Shown: in pieces, positions 17,856-25,879 of the stretch
How positions within the stretch are numbered: the first letter of the stretch is position 1
How the letters are laid out: every line of letters begins with the position of its first letter
From: Herminiimonas sp.
GTDB taxonomy: Bacteria; Pseudomonadota; Gammaproteobacteria; Burkholderiales; Burkholderiaceae
Assembly (NCBI RefSeq): GCF_030655415.1
Contig: NZ_JAURVN010000006.1
Coordinates: 62,001 to 126,000 of the forward strand
Length of the DNA stretch: 64,000 bases
Direction of reading: 5' to 3'
Translations under genes and position numbers: made by a program
The notes under the pieces: model-generated
Seen by the model: the letters and a program-made list of their open reading frames with translations, nothing else
Told to the model about the DNA's origin: nothing
Databases searched by the model: none

Positions 17856-20209
17856 TGCGTCCTTTCTTGACAGACCACGGTTCCCAGCGCGGGAATCGTT
17901 TCTGATGATTCAATCATGTCGAGTTCTGCGTAACAGTCAGCCGCATTGATTCTTGCACTGAGTTTGACGCGTTTTTCTATGCTGCTGATAAAAATCTTGC
18001 CATCAAAACCAACTGTCGATTTTTTAGGCTGATCTTTCACTGTTACTTCAGTGCCAGGTGGTAATGGCGTGCCGTCAGCGCTAACAATTTTTGCGGTGGC
18101 CGACTGCATACGACGTACCGGGAAAAGAACGGAAATTCCACTACGCATCGCCGGCGTGATGATCATATCGAGCTTGTCGATCTCTGCATCGAAAGGCAAA
18201 TCAGCCTGATCGATGCTGATACGGTTTTTTTCGTAGCCGCGCAAACCGGTAATGAAGGCATAACCATTATCGCCAGTGCTGGCGACTTTCTGGTTATCGC
18301 GTAAAACACTGATGCCGTTGTAGTCGCCGACCTTGACCACGGCAAAACTGTCTTCAATGCGTCGCGTCGGGAAGGCACTGCCGCCCATCACCGCCACTGC
18401 GCCTGCAGCACCGACGCGATATGCATTATCGAAGTCGGTATGCGCGACGCCACCACTCAAGCGCGTATAGGCATTTTGTACTGTGCCTTGCGCGCTATAA
18501 CGGCGTGATTCGCTTTGATCAGCATTGATTTGATAACCGTAACCTGGACCAGTTGGCATATTGCGCTGCAATTGCAAAGCGGTATAAGACGAATCCTTAT
18601 CCTTGGTTTGCACTGCGGAGACACTGCCTTGCGTACCCAAGGTATGTATCAAGGTCAGGCTGAGCATGGTGCCGTTTCTGGCATCCAGTTGACGTGTCGC
18701 AGCGATACTGAAGTAGGCATGCTGTCCAAGGCTGCGGCTATAGCTAAGTGCCGCCAAACGATTGCGCTCGTTTTGCCAGGTCGTCTGATGCGCATAACTG
18801 GCGCCGATACCGCCGTTCAGCCACGGCATGCCTAATGCCAGTGCGCCCGACACTTTGGTTGCGCGTCCTTCGATTTCACCAAGCTGCGTGAAGTTGCGTG
18901 TCGCGTAACGCGCGATAAAACTGCCGCTGAGATCTGGTGCTTGTCTATCCATGCTGATGCCCGATGACCAGCCGCTACCGGCATCAGCTCTGCTGGCCGC
19001 ACCTTGCACGCCGACCGTACCAAAGGTGCCGAGCAGCAATGTGCCGCCCGCACCTACTGTCTGTTGCGAACTAAGAATTTCGCCTCGTACTTCGCTCGTA
19101 AAATTAGGCGTGATGCCCAGCCTGTCTGTGCCGGAAACAAACGCACGGCCATAGTTATTACTGGCAAAGCCATAATCCTCACGCACAAACCCGGCTTCTA
19201 CCGAAAAGTCATGCAGACCCGGTTTCAGCAAAGCGCGGCTGGCGTAATACGGCTGCACAATAATTTGCTCCCGACCAAGCACATCACGAACTGCCATGCG
19301 GATTTCTCCTTTGCCGGTCACTAGTGGCACATTCGCTAAATCGAAAGGGCCGGCTGGGATTGTCGTCTGCGATCCATAACTATTGTTGACATACAAATCC
19401 AGCGTGGATGGCAAAGCGGTTTCGCCACGTACGGTTGGTAAAGGCAAGGTTGAGAAGCCAGGCGTCAATGCGAAATTCGTGCCCCAGCGCACACCGCCAA
19501 AACGTACCGAACGTCCCCACGTACCGCCCGCACTGATGGCATCGCCCAACCATACGCTCTGCCGTTTATCCGGCACATCAATCGTCCAACTGGTATCCAG
19601 ACGGATGTTGCTACTGTTGCCGTTATTGCTGCGATACAGCGATGATGAGGATGCAAAACCCCACTTCCCAAATAACGAAAATTCATACAAACCACCAACT
19701 GAATTCAGGCGATCGCTACGTTCTGCCTGTACGTCGTAATTAAAGAATCCACCAAGGGGCGATTCGGTAAGTACCGGTGTCTTTTCATCTTCGACTGCGA
19801 TCTTGTAAACGGAAAAAGCAGACGCCTTGGCATTGATCAAGAGCGATTGCGTTTTTGGATTCACTTTCCATTCAATATCGGGGATATCTGCCAGCTTGAT
19901 GTATGCCGCGCCTTCAAAAATTATTTCTGTCGCGGCCGACTTCGGCATATTCCATTTCAGCAGATCTGCCTGCGAAACAGCAATTTCATTTTTTGGTAAT
20001 TGCAATACGGCGCTGGTGTCGTCTTGTTCAATGCCATTGATCAAGACCGCCAATACGACCACAGTTGCGTTCGATATTTTTTGTTTCGCTGCATAGTCGG
20101 GCGCGGGCGCTACTAATTCCGGGACGATGGCGCGCTCGTCCGCCGCATTAGTTTGTGCAAGGACGGCATGGGTATTCAAGGCAAGCGCGGCAATCAAACA
20201 GCTGCGCAT
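17852..20209 (-). CDS. Outer-membrane fimbrial usher (CsuD-like)
   Basis: A 785-residue usher that would secrete and assemble pilin subunits across the outer membrane. After a short signal sequence (ending LAQ) come an N-terminal chaperone-binding domain, a large beta-barrel rich in alternating strands (about 130-660, including the GYGYQINADQS repeat-like strands) and a C-terminal domain with SVLFPVRRMQSA. It starts immediately after the chaperone stop codon and overlaps the next gene by four bases, so the operon is tightly coupled. It resembles the archaic (sigma-type) chaperone-usher class. Confidence 0.93.
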   Translation of the reverse strand: MRSCLIAALALNTHAVLAQTNAADERAIVPELVAPAPDYAAKQKISNATVVVLAVLINGIEQDDTSAVLQLPKNEIAVSQADLLKWNMPKSAATEIIFEGAAYIKLADIPDIEWKVNPKTQSLLINAKASAFSVYKIAVEDEKTPVLTESPLGGFFNYDVQAERSDRLNSVGGLYEFSLFGKWGFASSSSLYRSNNGNSSNIRLDTSWTIDVPDKRQSVWLGDAISAGGTWGRSVRFGGVRWGTNFALTPGFSTLPLPTVRGETALPSTLDLYVNNSYGSQTTIPAGPFDLANVPLVTGKGEIRMAVRDVLGREQIIVQPYYASRALLKPGLHDFSVEAGFVREDYGFASNNYGRAFVSGTDRLGITPNFTSEVRGEILSSQQTVGAGGTLLLGTFGTVGVQGAASRADAGSGWSSGISMDRQAPDLSGSFIARYATRNFTQLGEIEGRATKVSGALALGMPWLNGGIGASYAHQTTWQNERNRLAALSYSRSLGQHAYFSIAATRQLDARNGTMLSLTLIHTLGTQGSVSAVQTKDKDSSYTALQLQRNMPTGPGYGYQINADQSESRRYSAQGTVQNAYTRLSGGVAHTDFDNAYRVGAAGAVAVMGGSAFPTRRIEDSFAVVKVGDYNGISVLRDNQKVASTGDNGYAFITGLRGYEKNRISIDQADLPFDAEIDKLDMIITPAMRSGISVLFPVRRMQSATAKIVSADGTPLPPGTEVTVKDQPKKSTVGFDGKIFISSIEKRVKLSARINAADCYAELDMIESSETIPALGTVVCQERTQ

Positions 20210-20929
20210 CTAGTCCCCTCGTGCCAGTTCCGTGGAAATATATTGCGGTCCGCGATCTGTAAACACTTCAAGTGTGATCGGTTGGCTGGAGATGGTCTGC
20301 GCAGTGCGCATGTTGAAGCTGCGTGTTTCACCGGGGAAGACGACGCCGCCTTCCGTGGTGGACGCAACGGTTTCACCGCCTTTGGCTTCGTTCAATCTGA
20401 CTTTGACGCCGCCGATTTTGTAATGGACATTGCCGCCATTTTGCAGCTTGACGACCAGGTTGCCTTTTTTATCAGCGCGTACGGTCCATTTTTCATCGCG
20501 AATGATTTGTGCCGGTGCCACATAAATAGGCAGCCGCATCGCGACCAACACACGAACATTGGTGCCAGCTGTTTCGGTACGAGCGACCGGTACTTCACGC
20601 AATACCAGGCGATACGTTACTTCGTCAGTTTTGTCCGAGGGACGGCGCAAACCGACGCGCACGACCTGGCTTTCATTAGGCTCAACTGTAAATACTGCAG
20701 GGTTGACCATGATTTCTGACGTTTCGCCATCCTGATCCACACCATTCACACGGGTCCATGCAATGGTTTCCACCTGCATGGTGACGGCTTCTGTTCCGTA
20801 GTTGACGATATTCACCGTAGTGCGATTAACCGCTCCGCCCATATGGATGGCAACCGGTGTAACACCGAGATTAGCTGCCCATAAAGTCTGTGAAAAAATT
20901 GCCAGCAACAGCAAACAAAGTCGCATCAT
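20210..20929 (-). CDS. Periplasmic fimbrial chaperone (CsuC-like)
   Basis: A 239-residue PapD-like chaperone with a signal peptide (ending LWA-A) and two immunoglobulin-like domains. The subunit-binding motif ESQVVRVGLRRPS and the edge strand TYRLVLREVPV are visible. It delivers pilins to the usher by donor-strand complementation. The start codon is set by AAGGGG five to eight bases before a double ATG; the longer frame from 20944 begins before this site. The stop codon abuts the usher start. Confidence 0.92.
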   Translation of the reverse strand: MMRLCLLLLAIFSQTLWAANLGVTPVAIHMGGAVNRTTVNIVNYGTEAVTMQVETIAWTRVNGVDQDGETSEIMVNPAVFTVEPNESQVVRVGLRRPSDKTDEVTYRLVLREVPVARTETAGTNVRVLVAMRLPIYVAPAQIIRDEKWTVRADKKGNLVVKLQNGGNVHYKIGGVKVRLNEAKGGETVASTTEGGVVFPGETRSFNMRTAQTISSQPITLEVFTDRGPQYISTELARGD

Positions 20930-20955
20930 CTCAGCCCCTTGCAAATATCAGGAGA

Positions 20956-21453
20956 TTAATAAGTGATGGTAACGGTGACTGTATCGGTATAGCTGCCTGG
21001 CACTGCGCCAACCAACGATGGCAAACGACCGTAGATACTCAACGATTGATTACCGCCCGAACCCGTTCCACCTACTGTGTTACTACTGGTGCCATCGCCC
21101 CATACTGTGGTGCGAGCAGCATCCGTGTACAACTGATAACCCAAGGTGTGCGAACCGTTTTTGATTGCACGTGCACCGAAAGCGGATGCGCCACCTGCGT
21201 TAGTACCTGCGTTCAAAGCAACTGTATAAGGTGTCGTGTTTGAACACTGCACTGTCAGACTGGAATTCGAATCCAAAGGCACTGCAGCTGCGATCGGATC
21301 AATGCTGCTACCGAAGTTCAGCAAGGTGCCGGTGACATTGCATGAACTCAACACTGTTGCGGTGACCTGGAAGGTAGTCGCTGCCGTACCAGCAAATGCA
21401 CCGCTTGTAGCAAGTACTGAACAAAGAACAGCTGATTTCAATAATTTAGACAT
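20956..21453 (-). CDS. Spore coat protein U domain major pilin (CsuA/B-like)
   Basis: A 165-residue exported SCPU-domain protein: signal peptide ending AFA-G, a TVLSSCNVTGTLLNFG strand, a paired cysteine near residue 70, and a C-terminal YTDTVTVTITY strand. It is the first structural gene and the likely main shaft subunit. CAGGAGTTGTAA gives a strong ribosome site before the ATG. Only 23 bases separate it from the receiver gene upstream, so both are probably on one transcript. Confidence 0.92.
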   Translation of the reverse strand: MSKLLKSAVLCSVLATSGAFAGTAATTFQVTATVLSSCNVTGTLLNFGSSIDPIAAAVPLDSNSSLTVQCSNTTPYTVALNAGTNAGGASAFGARAIKNGSHTLGYQLYTDAARTTVWGDGTSSNTVGGTGSGGNQSLSIYGRLPSLVGAVPGSYTDTVTVTITY

Positions 21454-21476
21454 TTACAACTCCTGTAATTTTTTGG

Positions 21477-21851
21477 TTAGCTGGACAATCCGGGCTGCAT
21501 CATGGATCGGATCTTGTCCAATACGTTTTCAATACCCGTGCTTTTATCGTAAAAACCAGTGGCGCCTAATTCAAAACTTAAACGGCGATACTGGTCATGC
21601 GTTTGGTTCGTCAGCATGAATATTTCCGACGTAGAGCCAGCTTTCCCAAGCGCTTTCAGCACATTAAATCCACTTCCTGGTGACAGATTGACGTCTAACA
21701 TCACGACATCGGGATAAAGCTGCAGGATCATCTCTACCGCTTCATGTTCCGATTCCGCTTCGCCTATCACGGAGACTCCTGGTATCGACAACAGCAACGA
21801 AACCAGATGCTTCCGTATCACCGCTGAATCTTCCACGACAACTATTTTCAT
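21477..21851 (-). CDS. Stand-alone receiver protein, first gene of the pilus operon
   Basis: A 124-residue CheY-like receiver with a complete pocket (Glu7-Asp8, acceptor Asp53, Thr81, Lys103) and no output domain. The start at 21851 is fixed by GGAGG five bases upstream; a GTG two codons earlier overlaps that site. It ends 23 bases before the major pilin. Its alignment with the receiver at 16448 is gapless through residue 104. By position it probably links phosphorylation state to pilus production or function, perhaps by competing for the nearby kinase. Confidence 0.9.
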   Translation of the reverse strand: MKIVVVEDSAVIRKHLVSLLLSIPGVSVIGEAESEHEAVEMILQLYPDVVMLDVNLSPGSGFNVLKALGKAGSTSEIFMLTNQTHDQYRRLSFELGATGFYDKSTGIENVLDKIRSMMQPGLSS

Positions 21852-21944
21852 AAGCACCTCCGATGAACTAAAGAATAAACAAGTAGCTCGTTCGGGGTAA
21901 GACGCAGATGCCGATGGTGTCGGAAGGGATTGTTCGTCTCTTTA

Positions 21945-21962
21945 AGTAAGGAAATCCTTACA
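21945..21962 (-). promoter_or_regulatory. Palindromic site upstream of the receiver-pilus operon
   Basis: On the minus strand this reads TGTAAGGATTTCCTTAC, a perfect inverted repeat of GTAAGGA, centred about 102 bp before the receiver start codon. It matches 14 of 17 bases of the site centred about 106 bp before the other receiver gene. The NarL-type regulator encoded next to it is the obvious candidate binder. Confidence 0.65.
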
Positions 21963-21986
21963 AGAAAGCGCACAGGGGTAAAACAG

Positions 21987-22625
21987 TCAGTCTTTGGCCG
22001 TCAGGCCGTGTTGCACACAATATTTAGTCATTTCCACCTTGTTTTTCCAACCGGTTTTTTGCAGGATGCGTGCGGTATAAGTGCTGACGGTCTTGGCGGA
22101 TACATGCATCGATTCACCAACTTCATTTGCACTTTTACCTGCAGCCAGTAAGAGCATTACGCGATATTCTTGCGCGGATAAATCTTCGTGCGGCAATTGA
22201 TCCATGGCTTTGCCACCAAGAATATCCAGCAGGCGATCGGCCATGCTGGCGGTGACATAGCGTTTTCCTTCGAGGATGCGCTGGATAGCAATGATCAATT
22301 CATCGCCGGCCAAATCCTTGGGCAAATAGCCGACGGCGCCCATTTGCAGAACGCGTGAGGCGTAGACGGTTTCTGCATTCAGGCTGAGGACGAGTATCGG
22401 CACTTCTTTGGCGACCCGCAGCATCTTCGCCACGCCTTCGGTGCCGCTGACATCGGGCAGGCTGAGGTCAAGGATGATGATGTCGGGTTTGCTTGCCGCA
22501 AATTTGGCAGTGGCGCTGGCTACGGATTCTGCTTCGGCAATTTCTGCATCAGGCCAGCGGCCGAGGATGAGCTGGCGCACGCCGAGCCGCATGATGGGAT
22601 GGTCGTCAACAATCAAGCACTTCAT
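21987..22625 (-). CDS. NarL/FixJ-family response regulator
   Basis: A 212-residue regulator with an N-terminal receiver (acceptor Asp53 in ILDLSLPD) and a C-terminal LuxR-type helix-turn-helix (about residues 145-205, LSAQEYRVMLLLAAGKSANEVG). It should bind DNA as a phosphorylated dimer. Its start overlaps the stop of the histidine kinase gene by four bases, so the two form a two-component pair. The palindrome just downstream, in front of the receiver-pilus operon, is the likely target. Confidence 0.93.
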   Translation of the reverse strand: MKCLIVDDHPIMRLGVRQLILGRWPDAEIAEAESVASATAKFAASKPDIIILDLSLPDVSGTEGVAKMLRVAKEVPILVLSLNAETVYASRVLQMGAVGYLPKDLAGDELIIAIQRILEGKRYVTASMADRLLDILGGKAMDQLPHEDLSAQEYRVMLLLAAGKSANEVGESMHVSAKTVSTYTARILQKTGWKNKVEMTKYCVQHGLTAKD

Positions 22626-24037
22626 TCGTCGCCCTCAAGTTGCAAAGGTACTAATACGGTGATCTTTGTGCCCTGATCTTCGGCCGGACCGAATTCAAAA
22701 GTGCCGCCTATCAGCGTTGCGCGTTCGCGCATATTGCGCACGCCGCTCGCATCTTTTCTGATTTGTTTGGGGCCGACGCCGTCGTCGATGATGGTGAAGC
22801 GATAACTGTTGTTTTCAAATTTGCCATCTATCCAAATCCGCTCGGCATGCGCGTGACGCAATACGTTGGTGGCTGCTTCTTGAAAGATGCGGAACAGTTG
22901 ATTGGCTTGTTGCGGTGTCAATGCGGAATCGTGCGATACATCAATTGTCATTGCAGGACCGCCACGCTTGGTGAACGCCTCCGCATAATGTTCAATCGCT
23001 GCCGACAAACCAAAGTCGTCCAGCAGGGCAGGACGCAACTCGGCTGAAATCCTGCGCGCGACATTGACACCTTCGTCTAGCAAGCCGGCAATCTCATCAA
23101 CTTTTTCTTTAATCGTTTCTGGCGTGTGTTCGCCTTTTACTCCCATCATTACCAACTTCAATGAGGTGAATATCTGTCCCAACTGATCATGTACTTCGCG
23201 CGCAAGTCGACGACGTTCAGTCTCTATGTTTTCATCCAGCTCCATCGCAAACTTCTTGATGCGTTGCAAGGCATGTTGCAATTGCAAGGTGCGTTCATGT
23301 ACGACCCGCTCCAGCATTTCATTCGCATTTTTTAATTTGAGTTGCGCCAGATCGCGAATACGTTTTTCACGGATCAAAAACATCGCGGAAACGAAAAGAA
23401 GCGCAGTACCCCAAATAGACAGCCAAAAATTGAGCGTCATTGAACGCTCTTGCACGTCTTCAGCTTGATGAATCCGATGAGCACTCAAGCTCATTTGATC
23501 GTTCTGCAAGAAGGCAATCTCTTGTCGAATTTCATCCATCATTTGTTTGCCTTCGCCGAACAAGGATGGATCTTCGAGTATCGCCGCACCTTTTTGACGT
23601 CGCAGATCTATCAAGACTTCTGCATGGTGAATGCGTCTTGCCATCAAATCGTCGAGGCGTGTTTGCGAGTAACCATCGGCGCGCTCTTCCGCCAGACTGG
23701 CTTTTAGTTTTTTATTGGTTTGGTCGATCAGATCGTGCGCATGCTTGTATGGCAAGAGATATGCCTCATCGCCAGTGATCATGAAGCCACGCTGGCCGGT
23801 TTCGATATCCTTTAACAAGGACATCGTTTCACCGATGAGAATAGTGTTTTGAAGTGCCTGTCGGCTGGCTTGGTTATGCAGATCGATCTGCTCAATACTT
23901 TGCAGACCTTTGGTCGCTGTATATATAAATGAGCACAGACCAATAAATAGAAGAAATATCGCGAGCCCTGTATGTCCGGACGAGAGGATCGGTTTAAAGC
24001 GAGCGATCAATGGTTGATGGCTGTAATTCATCGGCAT
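22622..24037 (-). CDS. Membrane histidine kinase with CHASE3 sensor domain
   Basis: A 471-residue NarX/DesK-type kinase. It has a membrane segment near residues 20-40, a periplasmic CHASE3 domain with the signature DIETGQRGFMITGDEAYL, and a second membrane segment at about 205-222. Then come a coiled coil, a HisKA_3 domain with the phosphorylated His in LAREVHDQLGQ, and an HATPase domain (IFQEAATNVLRHAHA). It should phosphorylate the NarL-type regulator encoded with it and perhaps the two stand-alone receivers nearby. The CHASE3 ligand is unknown. Confidence 0.93.
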   Translation of the reverse strand: MPMNYSHQPLIARFKPILSSGHTGLAIFLLFIGLCSFIYTATKGLQSIEQIDLHNQASRQALQNTILIGETMSLLKDIETGQRGFMITGDEAYLLPYKHAHDLIDQTNKKLKASLAEERADGYSQTRLDDLMARRIHHAEVLIDLRRQKGAAILEDPSLFGEGKQMMDEIRQEIAFLQNDQMSLSAHRIHQAEDVQERSMTLNFWLSIWGTALLFVSAMFLIREKRIRDLAQLKLKNANEMLERVVHERTLQLQHALQRIKKFAMELDENIETERRRLAREVHDQLGQIFTSLKLVMMGVKGEHTPETIKEKVDEIAGLLDEGVNVARRISAELRPALLDDFGLSAAIEHYAEAFTKRGGPAMTIDVSHDSALTPQQANQLFRIFQEAATNVLRHAHAERIWIDGKFENNSYRFTIIDDGVGPKQIRKDASGVRNMRERATLIGGTFEFGPAEDQGTKITVLVPLQLEGDE

Positions 24038-24440
24038 TGCCTCACGGTATGTTGCTTCGATTCAACGAAACAATGAGGGTGGAAAGTTATTAACGGCGGG
24101 CAATCGGATCTGCGTATTGATTGTGTTGTTTTATTCGCTTAACCACATCCCATAAATATGGGATATTCCCGCTTATTTTGCTTTCTTGATGACACATTCA
24201 CAAAATATTCACTGAGTATGTGAATGAAAATTTCTATTAGTAAATGTTTTTATGTCGTGCATTATTTAATGCACATCTTTTTTTGCGTGTCGGCAACTGA
24301 ACGGTTTTCTTGGTTTAAAAAATGGAAGCTCGGCAAAACGCTTGTACCAAATTATTAGAAAAACAATCGTCAACATTTGTAGGGAATTGGATGACGAGCA
24401 AAAGCGAGCAGAAAATAAACGGGTTTATTAAGAAGTCTTA
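24038..24440. other. Intergenic region with several inverted repeats
   Basis: About 400 AT-rich bases upstream of the kinase gene hold no gene. They contain the perfect palindrome ATCCCATA-AA-TATGGGAT (24147-24164) and an inverted repeat CATTCACA/TGTGAATG (24195-24226) with an extra ATTCAC copy. TGTAGGGAATT at 24378-24388 equals the left half of the palindrome in front of the receiver genes. Confidence 0.5.
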
Positions 24441-24471
24441 TTGACCTTCCCACAATGGGAAGCACTACAGT
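24441..24471 (+). promoter_or_regulatory. CueR-type copper-responsive promoter of copZ
   Basis: TTGACC (24441-24446) and TACAGT (24466-24471) are separated by 19 bp, the over-long spacer typical of MerR-family promoters. The spacer carries the dyad CCTTCCC-ACAAT-GGGAAGC expected for CueR. It stands 33 bp before copZ. Confidence 0.88.
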
Positions 24472-24503
24472 GAAGGCGTTGATTCACTAACAGGAGGCAA
24501 ATC

Positions 24504-24710
24504 ATGTATGAATTGCAAGTTGAAGAAATGAGTTGCGGACATTGCGCCAGCAGCGTGACGAAATCGGTACAGGCAGTCGATGCGCAAGCGAAAGTAGAGG
24601 TCGATCTGGCGCAGCGCAAAGTGCGTGTCGACTCCTCTGCAGAATTGGACAAGATTGCTGCGGCGATAGTCGCTGCCGGTTATCCGGTTGTTGGTAGAGC
24701 AACGCTATAA
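24504..24710 (+). CDS. copZ: Copper chaperone CopZ, heavy-metal-associated domain
   Basis: A 68-residue single HMA domain with the metal site MSCGHC (about residues 9-14). It would bind Cu(I) in the cytoplasm and pass it to an exporting ATPase, which is not in this window. CAGGAGG gives a strong ribosome site. The promoter upstream has the dyad and 19-bp spacer of CueR targets, and the CueR-like gene lies convergently downstream, making a compact copper-response module. Confidence 0.92.
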   Translation: MYELQVEEMSCGHCASSVTKSVQAVDAQAKVEVDLAQRKVRVDSSAELDKIAAAIVAAGYPVVGRATL

Positions 24711-24727
24711 ATCTGTAGCTAGAAATA

Positions 24728-24766
24728 AAAAAGCGAGTCGGTGATGAACCGGCTCGCTTTTTTATT
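24728..24766. terminator. Terminator between copZ and cueR
   Basis: AAAAAAGCGAGTCGGT pairs with ACCGGCTCGCTTTTTT through one G-U pair around a 5-nt loop, flanked by A and T runs; it can serve both convergent genes. Confidence 0.9.
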
Positions 24767-24790
24767 GTGTGACTTAATTAGTACATATTT

Positions 24791-25210
24791 CTAGTGGCAG
24801 GCACCACATTCAGCGCCGTCATTTTCTTGCGCTAAGCCACGCAGAATAGGGCAGTCAGCACGCGCGTCACCTGAGCAGGATTTCGCCAGATCTTGCAACG
24901 TATCGCGCATTTCGCTCAATTCTGTAATACGCTTTTCAAGATCGGCGACGTGCGTCAAGGCGATCGCTTTGACATCTGAACTGGCACGATGCGAGTCGTT
25001 CCATAGCGACAGCAAATCCTTGATCTGATCAAGTGAAAAACCGAGCGATCGCCCGCGCTTGATGAAACGCAAGGTATGCAGATCGTGGTCGGTGTAGGTG
25101 CGATAGCCGGCCTCGGTACGCGTGCTTTGCTTGATCAAATTGATGGATTCATAATGACGAATCATTTTCGCGGAAATGCCGGAAGCGCTTGCGGCTTGAC
25201 CGATGTTCAT
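24791..25210 (-). CDS. cueR: MerR-family copper regulator CueR
   Basis: A 139-residue MerR-type activator: N-terminal winged helix (MNIGQAASASGISAKMIRHYE), dimerisation helix, and a metal-binding loop with two cysteines in SCSGDARADCPIL, the CueR pattern for Cu(I), Ag(I) or Au(I). An extra C-terminal ECGACH tail may add ligands. It should untwist the 19-bp-spacer promoter in front of copZ. Confidence 0.9.
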   Translation of the reverse strand: MNIGQAASASGISAKMIRHYESINLIKQSTRTEAGYRTYTDHDLHTLRFIKRGRSLGFSLDQIKDLLSLWNDSHRASSDVKAIALTHVADLEKRITELSEMRDTLQDLAKSCSGDARADCPILRGLAQENDGAECGACH

Positions 25211-25270
25211 GATGTTCCTTTGCGTTAAAGCGCAGCTGACTGTATGACTAGCTCAAACCTGCGCAAATCT

Positions 25271-25603
25271 TTAGTCCCAACCTCTGTATTTTGGATCTGG
25301 CGAAACGTAAGCTTCAATGCGTCGATTCAGTACACCGGGAGGAGCTACGCGACTGAGGTCAAAAGATGAAACGGTTGATCCAACAAAGAAATCCCAGCCG
25401 AAGGATTTGTCGCCGACAACGAAATTAATAATCTCACCACCTTCAACATTGACCCATTTGGTTTCTGGCGTGATGACGATGGTGCGGGTGGCTGCATTCG
25501 ATGGTGCTGGATTGCCTAGCAAATCGAATCGAGGTTCCGAAAAAGCCGGCATGCTGAACGCCATCAGCGCGGCAAAGGCGAGGGTAAGTGATCGGATCAA
25601 CAT
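25271..25603 (-). CDS. CzcE-like periplasmic metal-binding protein
   Basis: A 110-residue exported protein, signal peptide ending AFS-E. The mature sequence has the CzcE family pattern: NAATRTIVITPETKWVNV, then VGDKSFGWDF and FDLSRVAPPGVL. CzcE of Cupriavidus binds copper in the periplasm. GGAG six bases before the ATG at 25603 selects this start over upstream ATG codons. It sits beside the copper module, which fits a role in copper response; its own promoter was not identified. Confidence 0.8.
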   Translation of the reverse strand: MLIRSLTLAFAALMAFSMPAFSEPRFDLLGNPAPSNAATRTIVITPETKWVNVEGGEIINFVVGDKSFGWDFFVGSTVSSFDLSRVAPPGVLNRRIEAYVSPDPKYRGWD

Positions 25604-25879
25604 GGCAAGCTCCATTCCTAGCGACAATACATATTTAGAACGCGTGAACCAGCGGCGGTTCCTCGTCTCAAGCTGCTTATTATCACCCGATGATTCCAGG
25701 TCTGCTGGCCGATATAAGTTTTTGAACTATCCATAGCCGAAATGCATTATTTACATTCATCGGTGAGGTGACTAACATCGCATGTTGAGCGCGGTCGTGC
25801 ATACTTATGCGAAGAGTTCGGATCGCAAGCCTGCACAAGTCATCGCAAGCATCACCCATAGTTTTCCTGAAAGCACACC
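25604..25879. other. Intergenic region before the ABC importer operon
   Basis: About 275 bp between divergent genes. A GAACC/GGTTC hairpin lies near 25646-25661. No gene or clear regulatory motif is supported. Confidence 0.35.
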
